A stretch of 47,842 bases of DNA from Coriobacteriales bacterium (GCA_031263025.1 JAISGO010000034.1:1-47842); one strand, 5' to 3'; positions 1-7,838 are shown, counted from the stretch's first letter. The notes: generated by a model from the letters alone, not told the origin. Program-made: numbers and translations.

Positions 1-25
1 GCTCTAGCATTGTTACTAAGCCCAT
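1..25 (-). CDS. Start of a leftward gene, possibly class II fructose-bisphosphate aldolase (partial)
   Basis: Only the first eight codons are in the window (MGLVTMLE, ATG at 25-23). A strong ribosome-binding site, AGGAGGTGAACCC, lies directly upstream on the minus strand, so this is a real start. The N-terminus resembles class II fructose-bisphosphate aldolases (M-x-LVT-x-x-E-M), but eight residues cannot prove a family. The 220-bp region up to the next gene on the plus strand must hold its promoter. Confidence 0.45.
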
Positions 26-214
26 GGGTTCACCTCCTTTACCAAAAAATCTTGGGGAGCAGGATCGCTCCCAGGTAAGACCAAAGAGGTATACCCACAC
101 ATCTGGGCACATGGGGCCGAATTCTTTTATAACCGGGCGGTCTTAACTTCTTCTTACTTTTTCCTTAAGAAAAACTAACCCTAGAAAAGAGCAACGCGCT
201 CCTAACACGCATGT

Positions 215-220
215 TATAAT
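215..220 (+). promoter_or_regulatory. -10 box for the first TA-like pair
   Basis: TATAAT lies 32 nt before the ATG at 253. The gene also has a GAAGG ribosome-binding site, so this is an ordinary leadered promoter. No good -35 box is visible. Confidence 0.5.
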
Positions 221-252
221 CTTCATGTTCTTCAACCGAACGAAGGTTTTGA

Positions 253-549
253 ATGCAGCTACCAGATTGGAGCAAACGGCTCGACCACCTGAAACGTTCG
301 ATTCGCTATTCCGGTGATACCGATATCCTGCCAGAATGGGCGAACGAGGCATATGCGGATCCAGATGCCGCGATCTTCGATCCCGACTATGCGAGTATTT
401 CAGGACGTAGCGTGCGCACGATAGGCTATTCAAAGAGTGCAGATTTCCTGATAACGGTAATCACCTTGGAAGACAACGGAACGCTCTGGGGTTTGTCAGC
501 GTGGAAATCGAACGAGAGCGACACCAGAAGTTATGAGGAGGAATCATGA
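253..549 (+). CDS. BrnT-like small protein, probable toxin
   Basis: A 98-residue soluble protein with no signal peptide. Its C-terminal half has the look of BrnT-type RNase toxins: an acidic DPDY segment (about residues 43-46), then RTIGYS (55-60), a hydrophobic strand (64-70) and a closing aromatic/acidic tail. The start has GAAGG 7 nt upstream. It overlaps the next gene by 4 nt (ATGA), the coupling typical of toxin-antitoxin pairs. Here the putative toxin comes first, as in brnTA. The family call rests on pattern only. It could also be an uncharacterised TA toxin of another fold. Confidence 0.5.
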   Translation: MQLPDWSKRLDHLKRSIRYSGDTDILPEWANEAYADPDAAIFDPDYASISGRSVRTIGYSKSADFLITVITLEDNGTLWGLSAWKSNESDTRSYEEES

Positions 550-791
550 AGATAGACGACATGCTGGAACTTGAGGCGAAACATTATATCGAAGCGCGGG
601 ACGTAGCGGCGCCTGTTGGGCTGAAGCCGACCCGACGCGGACATCAGATGGAAACCATCGAGATTGAAGTCGAGCCGACTTTCGCTGCGAACCTGCGCTC
701 CATCTTCGGTTATAACGCCACGAAAATCGGTGCTTTCGTCGAAGATGCCGTCAACGCGCGTTTCAAGCAAGACGGCATCGCAGTTGCTTAA
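546..791 (+). CDS. Probable antitoxin partner of the BrnT-like protein
   Basis: An 81-residue protein translated from an ATG inside the stop of the upstream gene (ATGA), with GAGGAG just before it. The first 35 residues are charged. The rest (about residues 36-78) alternates strand and helix and could be a ribbon-helix-helix-like or small DNA-binding unit. I do not recognise the family. The antitoxin role is inferred from size, overlap and order. A 12-bp perfect palindrome starts 3 nt after the stop. Confidence 0.45.
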   Translation: MKIDDMLELEAKHYIEARDVAAPVGLKPTRRGHQMETIEIEVEPTFAANLRSIFGYNATKIGAFVEDAVNARFKQDGIAVA

Positions 792-793
792 AC

Positions 794-819
794 ATATCAA
801 AGGGACTTCCCTTTGATAT
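794..819. repeat. Perfect palindrome of the TATCAAAGGGAC repeat family
   Basis: ATATCAAAGGGA (794-805), CT, then TCCCTTTGATAT (808-819): 12-bp perfect arms. It sits 2 nt after the stop codon of the preceding gene and could end its transcript, although no T-run follows. Related cores occur at 2364-2379, 27954-27985 and 29911-29942. Fragments of the family lie at 914-927 and 1576-1586. Confidence 0.7.
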
Positions 820-861
820 ATGCTGTGCCCCTATCGTCATAGCCCGGTTTATCTCTTCGTC
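820..861 (+). repeat. 42-bp direct repeat, copy 1
   Basis: Identical over 42 bp to 2378-2419 (begins ATGCTGTGCCCCTATCGTCA). Each copy lies downstream of a TA-like pair and directly after a TTTGATA or TTGATA palindrome arm, so the repeat and palindrome appear to be one composite element. Confidence 0.85.
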
Positions 862-998
862 TGCCCTACCACCGGGGGAAGAATGGAGATGGCAGTCGGG
901 ACATGACGAGTGAGGACGTTTCATTTGTTGTGGCATAGTTACCACTATCACAATTATGATAAAATAATATCAAAATCAGGATAGAAGGCGAGCTACAG

Positions 999-1253
999 AT
1001 GACGATTAAACCTGTTTCAGATCTACGCAACCATTACCCACAGATTGAGACGGCGGTGATGGAGGAGGGCCCGGTCTTCCTGACTAAGAACGGGAGTGGC
1101 GCGATGGTGGTGATGAGCATGGACGATTATTCCTTCCTGACCTCACAGACAGAGCGCAAGCTGGAAGAAGCCGATTTCCTGGCGGCTCGCGACAGCCGGC
1201 GCATCGCCCATGCAGACTTGTTCACCGCAATCGACCGGGCTCTCGATGCTTGA
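999..1253 (+). CDS. Phd/YefM-family antitoxin
   Basis: 84 residues. The N-terminal part matches the Phd/YefM DNA-binding fold: a KPVSDLRNHYPQI helix near residues 4-16, the strand PVFLTKNGSGAMVVMS (25-40), and a C-terminal acidic helix that would wrap the toxin. Members neutralise RelE/ParE-type toxins and repress their own operon. The ATG has AAGG 9 nt upstream. It overlaps the toxin gene by 8 nt. AT-rich dyads upstream at 946-971 (TATCA/TGATA) may be the operator. Confidence 0.85.
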   Translation: MTIKPVSDLRNHYPQIETAVMEEGPVFLTKNGSGAMVVMSMDDYSFLTSQTERKLEEADFLAARDSRRIAHADLFTAIDRALDA

Positions 1254-1569
1254 ATCCCCGGACGCGCCTTACCAAGTCGTCTACCTGCCGCAATTCTACC
1301 TGGATGTGATGGAGACGCTGGGCTATATCCGCGACGTATTGGAGAACCCTGCGGCCGCAAGACGGCTACGGGACAAGCTCGAAGCCGCTATCCTCGAGCG
1401 CAGCGAACATCCTGGAAACCAGGCGATCTGTCCCTCGATACGGCCGCACGACCTGCCTTACCGCCGCATCCACGTCGGTAATTTCTCGGTCTTCTACGTG
1501 GTTTATGACCACACGATGGAGGTTCGCCGCTTCCTCTACGCTCGCCGCGACCTCCGCCGGATTCTCTAA
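1246..1569 (+). CDS. RelE/ParE-family toxin
   Basis: 107 residues from the ATG at 1246. This start overlaps the antitoxin stop and fits coupled translation better than the in-frame ATG at 1210. The RelE/ParE fold is visible: an N-terminal strand (QVVYLPQFYLD), a long helical pair (about residues 18-55), and the closing strands YRRIHVGNFSVFYVVYD and VRRFLYARRDL. Known members cleave mRNA at the ribosome or poison gyrase, and the sequence alone does not separate these. The partner is the Phd/YefM protein upstream. Confidence 0.85.
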   Translation: MLESPDAPYQVVYLPQFYLDVMETLGYIRDVLENPAAARRLRDKLEAAILERSEHPGNQAICPSIRPHDLPYRRIHVGNFSVFYVVYDHTMEVRRFLYARRDLRRIL

Positions 1570-1648
1570 TAGCATCGTTTCATTTGCTACAATATCGATA
1601 AAAGGCCCCACGCACCGTGTCAGACGGTGGGTACGCCTAGACTTTATT

Positions 1649-1676
1649 GAAAACGTCGGTTAATGCCGGCGTTTTC
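1649..1676. terminator. Probable intrinsic terminator
   Basis: GAAAACGTCGG, loop TTAATG, then CCGGCGTTTTC: an 11-bp stem with one G-T pair and a T-rich 3' side. It lies 80 nt after the RelE/ParE gene. The flanking 1570-1861 region otherwise holds only a small CACCGT/ACGGTG hairpin and a fragment (1576-1586) of the TATCAAAGGGAC repeat family; I see no gene there. Confidence 0.65.
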
Positions 1677-1861
1677 GCTTATCCTGGCATAACTGCCAGA
1701 TGCTGGTGGCTGTTCGCGCCGCCTTGGCTAGGGTCGCAAAACATAATCCCGTTTCTACTTGCGAATGCGCGTGCTGACCCAAGGTAATTTTAGATGTCCC
1801 CACTAGAAGGAAGAATGGATACCCCAAACAAGTCCGCACGCTTCGAGCGCAGAGAGGCTGG

Positions 1862-1867
1862 TATAAT
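1862..1867 (+). promoter_or_regulatory. -10 box of a probable leaderless gene
   Basis: TATAAT ends exactly 6 nt before the ATG at 1874 and no Shine-Dalgarno is present, so transcription should begin at or next to the start codon. No clear -35 box. Confidence 0.65.
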
Positions 1868-1873
1868 ATCGGC

Positions 1874-2119
1874 ATGCGTTTCCTGCGCTCAGCACACAAA
1901 CACAGGATTTCCGAAGACGATGCGTTGATGGTCTTGAAGGAGCCAAAAGTCATCGCAAGGCTACGCGAAGAGCCGGAGAAATTATTATTCCTCGGTTTTG
2001 ATTCCCATGCGCGTGCACTGGAAGTCATTACAGACTCAGGGCTCGACGGTGAGACTTATGTCATACATGTGGACAAGATCACGCCGATTTACGAGCGTTT
2101 ATTAGAGGAGGCATTATGA
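1874..2119 (+). CDS. BrnT-like small protein, probable toxin
   Basis: 81 residues. The pattern RSAHKHRISEDDAL (about residues 5-18), a central LLFLGFDSHARALEVI (38-53) and a C-terminal VIHVDKI strand resemble actinobacterial toxin-like proteins near BrnT. It appears to be expressed from a leaderless transcript. It overlaps the following gene by 4 nt (ATGA). The sequence differs from the BrnT-like protein at 253, so this is not a simple duplication. Toxin activity is inferred from context. Confidence 0.55.
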   Translation: MRFLRSAHKHRISEDDALMVLKEPKVIARLREEPEKLLFLGFDSHARALEVITDSGLDGETYVIHVDKITPIYERLLEEAL

Positions 2120-2337
2120 AAAGCAAGGATGTCGATGTGATATGGCGAGCTGGTGACGGGGCCATGCCAGAAGACGCACGGCGGGTCGTTGACGAAGCGC
2201 AAAATGAGTACCTCTTCCGTACTTTCGGTTTCTCCGAGGCGACCGCGAACACGATTCGCTACAACTCAGAGAAGCAGTCGCTCTCCATCGTCGAATACCT
2301 CTCAAAGTTGATCAAACACGATCTGCAGACCGCGTAA
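2116..2337 (+). CDS. Probable antitoxin partner
   Basis: 73 residues, translated from an ATG overlapping the upstream stop, with AGAGGAGG close before it. Residues about 25-70 form two predicted helices around a turn, compatible with a small DNA-binding antitoxin, but I do not recognise a named family. The role is inferred from the overlapping pair arrangement. A 42-bp repeat shared with the first TA-like pair begins 40 nt downstream. Confidence 0.5.
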   Translation: MKSKDVDVIWRAGDGAMPEDARRVVDEAQNEYLFRTFGFSEATANTIRYNSEKQSLSIVEYLSKLIKHDLQTA

Positions 2338-2377
2338 GTTGTGCGAGTTGGACGTCAGAGTGACGTCCCCTTGATAC

Positions 2378-2419
2378 ATGCTGTGCCCCTATCGTCATAG
2401 CCCGGTTTATCTCTTCGTC
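2378..2419 (+). repeat. 42-bp direct repeat, copy 2
   Basis: Identical to 820-861. It is preceded by GTCCCCTTGATAC, a degenerate arm of the palindrome family. With copy 1 it brackets the Phd/RelE pair and the third TA-like pair (1558 bp between start points). Confidence 0.85.
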
Positions 2420-2433
2420 ATTGCCCTACTCCA

Positions 2434-2511
2434 CGGGGACACCCTAAATAGCCTAGAAACGGTTTGTGAATAAGTGGGCTTAAACGGGGCTAGGGATTAG
2501 GGTGTCCCCGG
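2434..2511. repeat. Inverted pair of GGGGACAC repeats
   Basis: CGGGGACACCCTAAATAGCC (2434-2453) faces ATTAGGGTGTCCCCG (2496-2510). It lies just after the 3' end of the leftward secreted-protein gene and may end transcription from both sides. It belongs to the dispersed GGGGACAC family. Confidence 0.75.
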
Positions 2512-2528
2512 AGTGCGTTATGCCGCTC

Positions 2529-4970
2529 TTACTTCCAGACCACCTTGCAGCCGCGCCCGACCAGGTAGCAGACCTCGCCATGGTATCTGATCCGGTACCA
2601 TTTTTTGTGTCCTCTGAGGTAGACAACGTTGACCACGCGCGCCTTGCTTCCCGCATGGAGGACGCCGACCACTCCGCGGCTGACCGCGTGTGCGGCCGGG
2701 TGGGTGCGGACGTAAAGCGACTGGCTGGCCTTGACGTATCGCTTGAGTTTACGCCAGTGCGCGTAGACTGTAGTCGGGGCGTACAGTTTGGTCGCCTTTG
2801 ACAACTTCTTACCGCCCTTGGCCTTGCTATACCATCCGCGCAGGGTATAATGGTGGGCGCGGGTGGCCTTGGGCAGCTTGCCGAGCTTCTTGCCGGCAAG
2901 GTAAGAGCGGCTCTTGGCCTGTTTGCCCGGTTGCAGGACGAACTTGACCTTAATCCGCTTGGCCTGCCAATGCGCGTAGAGGCGTATATCCCGCGTGACC
3001 TGCGCCGCAGCACTGGCCCGGCTACCGCCCTTGGCCTTGCTGTACCAGCCGAGGAAACGGTAACCTGTGCGGCTGGCCTGGGGCAGCGCGCCCAGCGCGT
3101 CGCCTTGGTCGCGCTGGCAGGCGGCGACCGGCTTGCCCCCACAAGCGTCAAAAGTGATAGCGTAGCGCGCGACCGCGAGATTGGACCAGATACCCTGGAA
3201 GACGGCGGCGTGGTCGGGCATCAGCGCAGTCTGCCCAGCGGCGAAGTCATAGCGCCTGCCGTCCTGGCCCCGCCAGGCCGAGATGTAGCGGCCGTCCAAG
3301 TATTGGTTGAGGATGGTCGGGCTGAGCGGGTCCACCGCCGCCGGCACCGCCTGGCCGGCGGGGATCACGATAACGGACTCGCCGGCGGTCTCGTAACGGA
3401 GCACCGTGTCATCGGGGTCGTTGATCTGGAAGGACGTCGTGTAGCAAGGCTCGGCGCCGCTCGGCGCGTTCACATCGAAGCCGGTGAAGACCAGGCGGCT
3501 CCGGAGGTCGGACAGGCCGCTCACGCTCGGATCGGCATAGGGGAAACTCTCAAGATGCAGCGTGGTGCCCGAGATACGGGCCTGGAAGCCACTGGGCGCG
3601 GCGAAGTCCCTCAGATCGTCGCCTGCCCGGCTGGCCTCGTTTTGGGCGAAGAAGAGCCCACACTGGTCGGCCGTGAGATTGGCGATGCGTGGATCCGAGC
3701 TGTAGATGGCGCCGCCGTCCCCGCCTGCTCGGTTGGCGGCGAAGTCGTTCTCCGCATAGTCGCCGCTCGGCGGGACCAGCCCCACGTCCAGGGGGCTGCC
3801 CAGGAAGAGCTGGGCCCGGTCTACCTGGTCGAGCCAGATGGCGCCGCCGTCCTCAGTCGCCACGTTCTCCTCGAAGACGCTCCCGTATACCCGCAGAACG
3901 ACAGCAGACCCGCTGGCCGCCTCGCAACAGACGGCGCCGCCGCGTTCGGCCTGGTTGCCCAACAGATGGCTTTGGTCGATCTGCACCTTACTCTGTGCCA
4001 GTGCGCCCAGGTCGCCGCAGTTGGCCAGGTAGAGGGCGCCGCCGGCGTCGGCCAGGTTGCCCTCGAAGTAACTGTTCTGCAGGCTGAAGATGGCTGCCTG
4101 TGACCCCGCCGCCAGATAGACCGCCCCGCCTTGGCCGGGCGCGCTATCGCTCGCGGGTGTGGCGCAATTGTTCTCGAAGCGGGCCTGCTCGGCCTGGACG
4201 TCCCCGGAAGAGCTGACCGCCAGCGCCCCGCCGCAGTGGGCCGCGCTGTCGTTATCGACCACGCAGTCCCTCATGGTCACATGGTCGAGGGCGAGCGCCA
4301 CCTGGTCGCTAAGCGAGATACCGCCGCCCTCGGAACTGGCATAGCCGCCGCGCAAGACCACGTCCTTGAAGACGACCTTGGTGTCAGCCGCGCTGGACAG
4401 GCCCTGGTTGTCGATGGTCGCGACCCGCACACCGGATAAGACGACCTGGTTGTTGATACAGCCCACCCCGTCGTCCGGCGTAGAGGTGGCCGCACAGCTA
4501 TCACCGTCATCGTCTGAGTCCGGGTCATAGTAGAGGGTGCCGCCGCTCAGGTAACAGGGCTGGGATGGCTCAGCCGAAGTGAAAGTGATACTACTGTGGT
4601 CGGCCAGCGCCTCGATCGACAGGCCCGCGGCCGCGCTCGAATCTGCGGCATACTCGGCTTGCCCCCCACCTGCGGCGTCCATGCAGGCGTTCCAGCGTTG
4701 GGCGTTGGCGAAGACATAGCTCTTATAAAGGGTGATGGTGTAATCGGTGTTGGCCTCGCTGCAGGCGTTGACCGCCGCCTGGGGCGTGGCGTAGTCGTCG
4801 CCTTCCTGGGCGGGCGTGCTCCCACCGCCCGGGCCACGGCCGACGCTCAGCGAGACCTGGGTAGCTTGCTCGGCATAGGCCGACTTAAGCGGAGCCGTTG
4901 CCGGTAGCAGGGCCAGCGCTACGGTGAGGCATAAGAACGCCGTCAAGGCTTTTCTGCTCACGCTTCCCAT
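2529..4970 (-). CDS. Secreted beta-helix protein with InlB-type repeats and SH3-like C-terminus
   Basis: 813 residues from the ATG at 4970, which has GGGAGG 8 nt upstream; an in-frame ATG at 5018 lacks one. Residues 1-33 are a signal peptide ending SAYA. About residues 60-480 contain at least seven GGA(I/V/L)-type motifs (GGALYL, GGAVYL, GGAIWL), the mark of right-handed beta-helix/POMP-like repeats. Two InlB B-repeats follow, each with GWYSKAKGG and YAHW, and then a bacterial SH3-like domain (YVKASQSLYVRTHP to the end). No LPXTG or membrane anchor is seen, so the basic C-terminus may hold it on the wall. It probably acts in adhesion or surface binding. It is monocistronic between repeat elements. 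Confidence 0.85.
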   Translation of the reverse strand: MGSVSRKALTAFLCLTVALALLPATAPLKSAYAEQATQVSLSVGRGPGGGSTPAQEGDDYATPQAAVNACSEANTDYTITLYKSYVFANAQRWNACMDAAGGGQAEYAADSSAAAGLSIEALADHSSITFTSAEPSQPCYLSGGTLYYDPDSDDDGDSCAATSTPDDGVGCINNQVVLSGVRVATIDNQGLSSAADTKVVFKDVVLRGGYASSEGGGISLSDQVALALDHVTMRDCVVDNDSAAHCGGALAVSSSGDVQAEQARFENNCATPASDSAPGQGGAVYLAAGSQAAIFSLQNSYFEGNLADAGGALYLANCGDLGALAQSKVQIDQSHLLGNQAERGGAVCCEAASGSAVVLRVYGSVFEENVATEDGGAIWLDQVDRAQLFLGSPLDVGLVPPSGDYAENDFAANRAGGDGGAIYSSDPRIANLTADQCGLFFAQNEASRAGDDLRDFAAPSGFQARISGTTLHLESFPYADPSVSGLSDLRSRLVFTGFDVNAPSGAEPCYTTSFQINDPDDTVLRYETAGESVIVIPAGQAVPAAVDPLSPTILNQYLDGRYISAWRGQDGRRYDFAAGQTALMPDHAAVFQGIWSNLAVARYAITFDACGGKPVAACQRDQGDALGALPQASRTGYRFLGWYSKAKGGSRASAAAQVTRDIRLYAHWQAKRIKVKFVLQPGKQAKSRSYLAGKKLGKLPKATRAHHYTLRGWYSKAKGGKKLSKATKLYAPTTVYAHWRKLKRYVKASQSLYVRTHPAAHAVSRGVVGVLHAGSKARVVNVVYLRGHKKWYRIRYHGEVCYLVGRGCKVVWK

Positions 4971-5004
4971 AACTTTTCCTCCCTTATCGTTCAAGGGCAC
5001 ACCC

Positions 5005-5124
5005 CCATCCGGGGACACCTTAAATAGCCCATCTTAAGCCGCTCACGGGGACACCCTAAACAGCCTTGGGCTAGCTCACTCATAAGTAGGCGATAGCTGG
5101 GCTATTTAAGGTGTCCCCGGATGG
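5005..5124. repeat. 120-bp MITE-like element with 26-bp perfect inverted ends
   Basis: Ends CCATCCGGGGACACCTTAAA (5005 onward; arm to 5030) and its exact complement at 5099-5124, with a 68-bp spacer holding a third GGGGACAC copy (5046-5065). No coding capacity. It lies between the secreted-protein start and the MazF/DinJ-like module. The rest of 5125-5404 shows no gene I can support. Confidence 0.85.
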
Positions 5125-5319
5125 TTCGAAAATACTACCCCTATAGAATAACTGTCGCGCACATGCGGAAATACACGTTTCATTGCAGGCGCAAAACTCA
5201 AAATCCGTCCAACCCCGCAGCTTGGATAGTTGTTTCCCGCTTTCGGCGCATCTATGGCAGAAGTTTGTTTGTTCTGAAAAAGGAAAGGGGCGTCTTTGCC
5301 GCATCTTCATCAGAACACT

Positions 5320-5379
5320 CCGGGGACACCCTAAATCATCGCCTCCATCGGGGGCGAGACAATTTTGGGCGTCCCCGAT
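5320..5379. repeat. Degenerate GGGGACAC inverted pair
   Basis: CCGGGGACACCCTAAATCATC (5320-5340) faces GGGCGTCCCCGAT (5368-5380). It is a decayed member of the same family, 25 nt beyond the 3' end of the leftward toxin gene. Confidence 0.65.
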
Positions 5380-5404
5380 ACTTGGCCTGGATCCTCTCGT
5401 TACA

Positions 5405-5749
5405 TCAATCGCTGAGCTTGTCGACCAGACGAACAAGGTCGGTATCGGACAAGTGGCCAGCAAGCGTTACGTCGTCACCAAGTCGGAGAGCGGTCAGATA
5501 GAGCATATTATCCGTATCTATATAAGACAGATGGTCGAGACCTGCCTGCGCCCAGTCTTCGATTGCTAGGGCATCAGGGCGATAGGTCTTGTTGCGGCGC
5601 GAATAAACCGGGAGGACGCCTACTCTGCCGGCATCATTTTCGACCACCAGAACCACCGCCGGTCGCTCTTTGCCGGCATCTTCATCAGCATAGTCAACCC
5701 AGATATCGCGCAGGACGTCGCCGGGGGCGACATCGCTGATGCTAACCAT
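5405..5749 (-). CDS. MazF/PemK-like endoribonuclease toxin
   Basis: 114 residues. The MazF/PemK beta-barrel is recognisable: GDVLRDIWVDYAD (residues 10-22), then KERPAVVLVV (28-37, the K-x-RPavVl motif that holds catalytic residues), VGVLPVYS (43-50) and a hydrophobic LTALRLGDDV strand. Known members cut mRNA at short sequences. The gene overlaps the upstream antitoxin by 8 nt. The length is normal for the family, and the region after about residue 88 is a helix as in MazF. Confidence 0.8.
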   Translation of the reverse strand: MVSISDVAPGDVLRDIWVDYADEDAGKERPAVVLVVENDAGRVGVLPVYSRRNKTYRPDALAIEDWAQAGLDHLSYIDTDNMLYLTALRLGDDVTLAGHLSDTDLVRLVDKLSD

Positions 5750-6092
5750 GTAAGGCCCAGTCTTGCAAGTCCTGCGGATCGTCTTGGGTGATCAGGAGGT
5801 GGCCGGTCTTTGGGTTCACCCGGCTGACCGCGCCGCGTTTCAGTTGCTTGAATTTCTCGCTGTCTGTCGGAATCAAACTGCGAATGCGTCCGGACGTCCC
5901 GAAAGCAGGGGGGAATTGTTGCTCGTTAGCGGTCGAAACGATTACCATGCGCAGGACCGTTGGAATGTCCAGCCCATAAAAGGAAAGTACTTCCGCCGCC
6001 TTCTCCTTGATCTCAGGAGAGACCCGGGTCGCGATCTGCACTTGTTTCGGCTGTGCTTTCTGCTTCGTAACAGGCATAAGAATTCCCATCAT
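5742..6092 (-). CDS. RelB/DinJ-like antitoxin
   Basis: Up to 116 residues. The N-terminal core QVQIATRVSPEIKEKAAEVL (about 18-37), then YGLDIPTVLRMVI, matches the ribbon-helix-helix of RelB/DinJ antitoxins. The C-terminal 60 residues would bind the toxin. The exact start is uncertain. ATG 6092 has no Shine-Dalgarno; ATG 6077 has GGGA 8 nt upstream. The pairing with a MazF-like rather than a RelE/YafQ-like toxin is a mosaic arrangement. Confidence 0.75.
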   Translation of the reverse strand: MMGILMPVTKQKAQPKQVQIATRVSPEIKEKAAEVLSFYGLDIPTVLRMVIVSTANEQQFPPAFGTSGRIRSLIPTDSEKFKQLKRGAVSRVNPKTGHLLITQDDPQDLQDWALHG

Positions 6093-6118
6093 TTGTTAAC
6101 AATATTTAGCATATTATA
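6093..6118 (-). promoter_or_regulatory. Promoter and probable operator of the MazF/DinJ-like module
   Basis: On the minus strand a TATAAT box (6118-6113) is followed by the perfect 10-bp palindrome TTGTTAACAA (6102-6093) just before the start codon. A palindrome between -10 box and start suits autorepression by the antitoxin. Confidence 0.5.
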
Positions 6119-6187
6119 ACGTCACCCAGATAAACCAGGGGATGACAGGAAAATAAAACAGGAGATGACGTCCACCCACAGGAGCGC

Positions 6188-7696
6188 TCAGCGCTCGACC
6201 TTGACGCCCGCTTTCTGCATCCGGGAGAGCCTCCGGAACTCCCGCAGCATCATCAGACCGGCGGTGACCAGGCTTAAGAAATCCGCGATCGGGAAGGCCC
6301 AGTAGACCCCGTCTAAGGGTAGCAGCCCCGGCATGATATGGGGCAGGAGCAGGGGCATCAAGAATACCAAGGGTACCAGGTAGAGGAACTGCCTGGTCAA
6401 GGATAGAAAAATGGACTTCAAGGGCTGCCCGGTGGACTGGAAGAGGTTGGAGCCGACCACCTGCACCCCGCTCACGATAATCAAAAAGGTCTGCACCTGG
6501 AGCGCTCCGGCGGCGAAGTCGCGCAGGTTGCCGGTGAGGTTGAAGGCCCCAACGATCGGCCCGGGCATCACCCGGATCAAGATGAAGAAGACCACGCCGA
6601 TCACCGCCGTCCAAAGCAGGGCGACCAGATAGGCCCGCTTCACCCGGTCGAACTTACCGGCCCCGTAGTTGTAGCCGAAGAGCGGACTCGAGCCCACCGC
6701 CACCCCGATCACCGGGAAGAAGGTGAACATGGCGATCCGGTTGACCACGCCGATCGAGGCCAGGGCTCCCTCCGGGCCGACCGGCGTACCCGCCCCGAGC
6801 CCGGCCAGCTGGCTGTTCACCACCACGTTGATCACCACGTTGGCCGCCTGCAGCAGGAAAGAGGAAGAACCCAGGGCCATGATGTCGCGCACCAGCCTGG
6901 GCTTAAGCCGCAGCCAGTGCAGGCGCAAGTGGAAGGGCGCCTTCTTGGAGAAGACGAAATAATAGAAGATCTGCACCGCGCTGACCGTCTGGCCGCTAAT
7001 GGTGGCGATGGCCGAGCCGGCCACCCCCATATGCAAACCCAGCACCAGGAGGGCGTTGAGCAGGATGCAGACCGCCGTGCCCGAGACCATGGTGTAGAGG
7101 GCGCGGTTTGGGTCGCCGGCGGTACGGATGAAGTTGGAGAAGGCCCCGGCGAAGAACTGCACGATGAAGCCCAGCGCGATGATATGCACGAAGGTTCGGC
7201 ACATCGGCAGGGTGTCCGGCGTCGCCGAGCAGAGCTTAAGCAGGGGGTCGATGAAGACGGTCGCGAGCACCGTCATCGCCACCGCCACGATCACGGTCAG
7301 GGTGAAGGCGTTGCCCATCACTTTCTCGGCGTCTTCATGGCGCCCCTCGCCCAGGCGGATCGCCATCAAGGCGTTGCCGCCGGCCCCGATCAACATCGAG
7401 ATGGCCATGCCCACGATCATGATCGGCACCGCAATGGTGGCGGTGGCCTGGCCGAGCGGCCCCACCCCGAAGCCCATGAAGATGGCGTCGATGATGTTGT
7501 AGAGGCCGTTGACCACGAACATCACGATCGAGGGGATGGCGAACTCCCGCACCAGCCGCCCCACCCGGGCCGTGCCCATCCGAGTGACCTGGCCGGGGCT
7601 TTGCTCTTGCTTATCTATATCCTGCCCCTGCGGGCTTATGTCTTGATCCGGCACAGGTTCCTTGGCCGCCTGTGCCGCGCTGCCCTGGTCTGGCAC
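6188..7696 (-). CDS. MATE-family multidrug/Na+ antiporter
   Basis: 502 residues from a GTG at 7696, with GGAG about 10 nt upstream. A hydrophilic 45-residue tail is followed by about 12 hydrophobic segments in two homologous halves. The first half opens with REFAIPSIVMFVVNGLYNII and DAIFMGFGVGPLGQAT, the usual MATE signature; the second begins near SFLLQAANVV. These membrane exporters swap Na+ or H+ for cationic drugs or metabolites. The substrate cannot be told from sequence. A TAGAAT box on the minus strand at 7754-7749 is a possible promoter. Confidence 0.9.
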   Translation of the reverse strand: MPDQGSAAQAAKEPVPDQDISPQGQDIDKQEQSPGQVTRMGTARVGRLVREFAIPSIVMFVVNGLYNIIDAIFMGFGVGPLGQATATIAVPIMIVGMAISMLIGAGGNALMAIRLGEGRHEDAEKVMGNAFTLTVIVAVAMTVLATVFIDPLLKLCSATPDTLPMCRTFVHIIALGFIVQFFAGAFSNFIRTAGDPNRALYTMVSGTAVCILLNALLVLGLHMGVAGSAIATISGQTVSAVQIFYYFVFSKKAPFHLRLHWLRLKPRLVRDIMALGSSSFLLQAANVVINVVVNSQLAGLGAGTPVGPEGALASIGVVNRIAMFTFFPVIGVAVGSSPLFGYNYGAGKFDRVKRAYLVALLWTAVIGVVFFILIRVMPGPIVGAFNLTGNLRDFAAGALQVQTFLIIVSGVQVVGSNLFQSTGQPLKSIFLSLTRQFLYLVPLVFLMPLLLPHIMPGLLPLDGVYWAFPIADFLSLVTAGLMMLREFRRLSRMQKAGVKVER

Positions 7697-7838
7697 CTTG
7701 ACACGCTCCGTTCGTCTTACTTTAAGCGCAAATTGCTGTTTTACAACTATTCTAGCAGTACTTTGTTGCGTATTACAGCAGTTTTCCTAACACTGGCAGA
7801 ATGGGCACAGACTTGGCAATCCCCTCTTCTGCGCAAAA

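Noticed and set aside
2850-4103. 417-codon open frame opposite the secreted beta-helix protein
   Set aside because: It is antisense to a gene with signal peptide and clear domains, has no ribosome-binding site, and reads as low-complexity Ala/Gly/Val/Arg typical of GC-rich shadow frames.
5080-5501. Small overlapping frames between the MITE-like element and the MazF gene
   Set aside because: They run through repeats, have no ribosome-binding site, and show no protein-like pattern.
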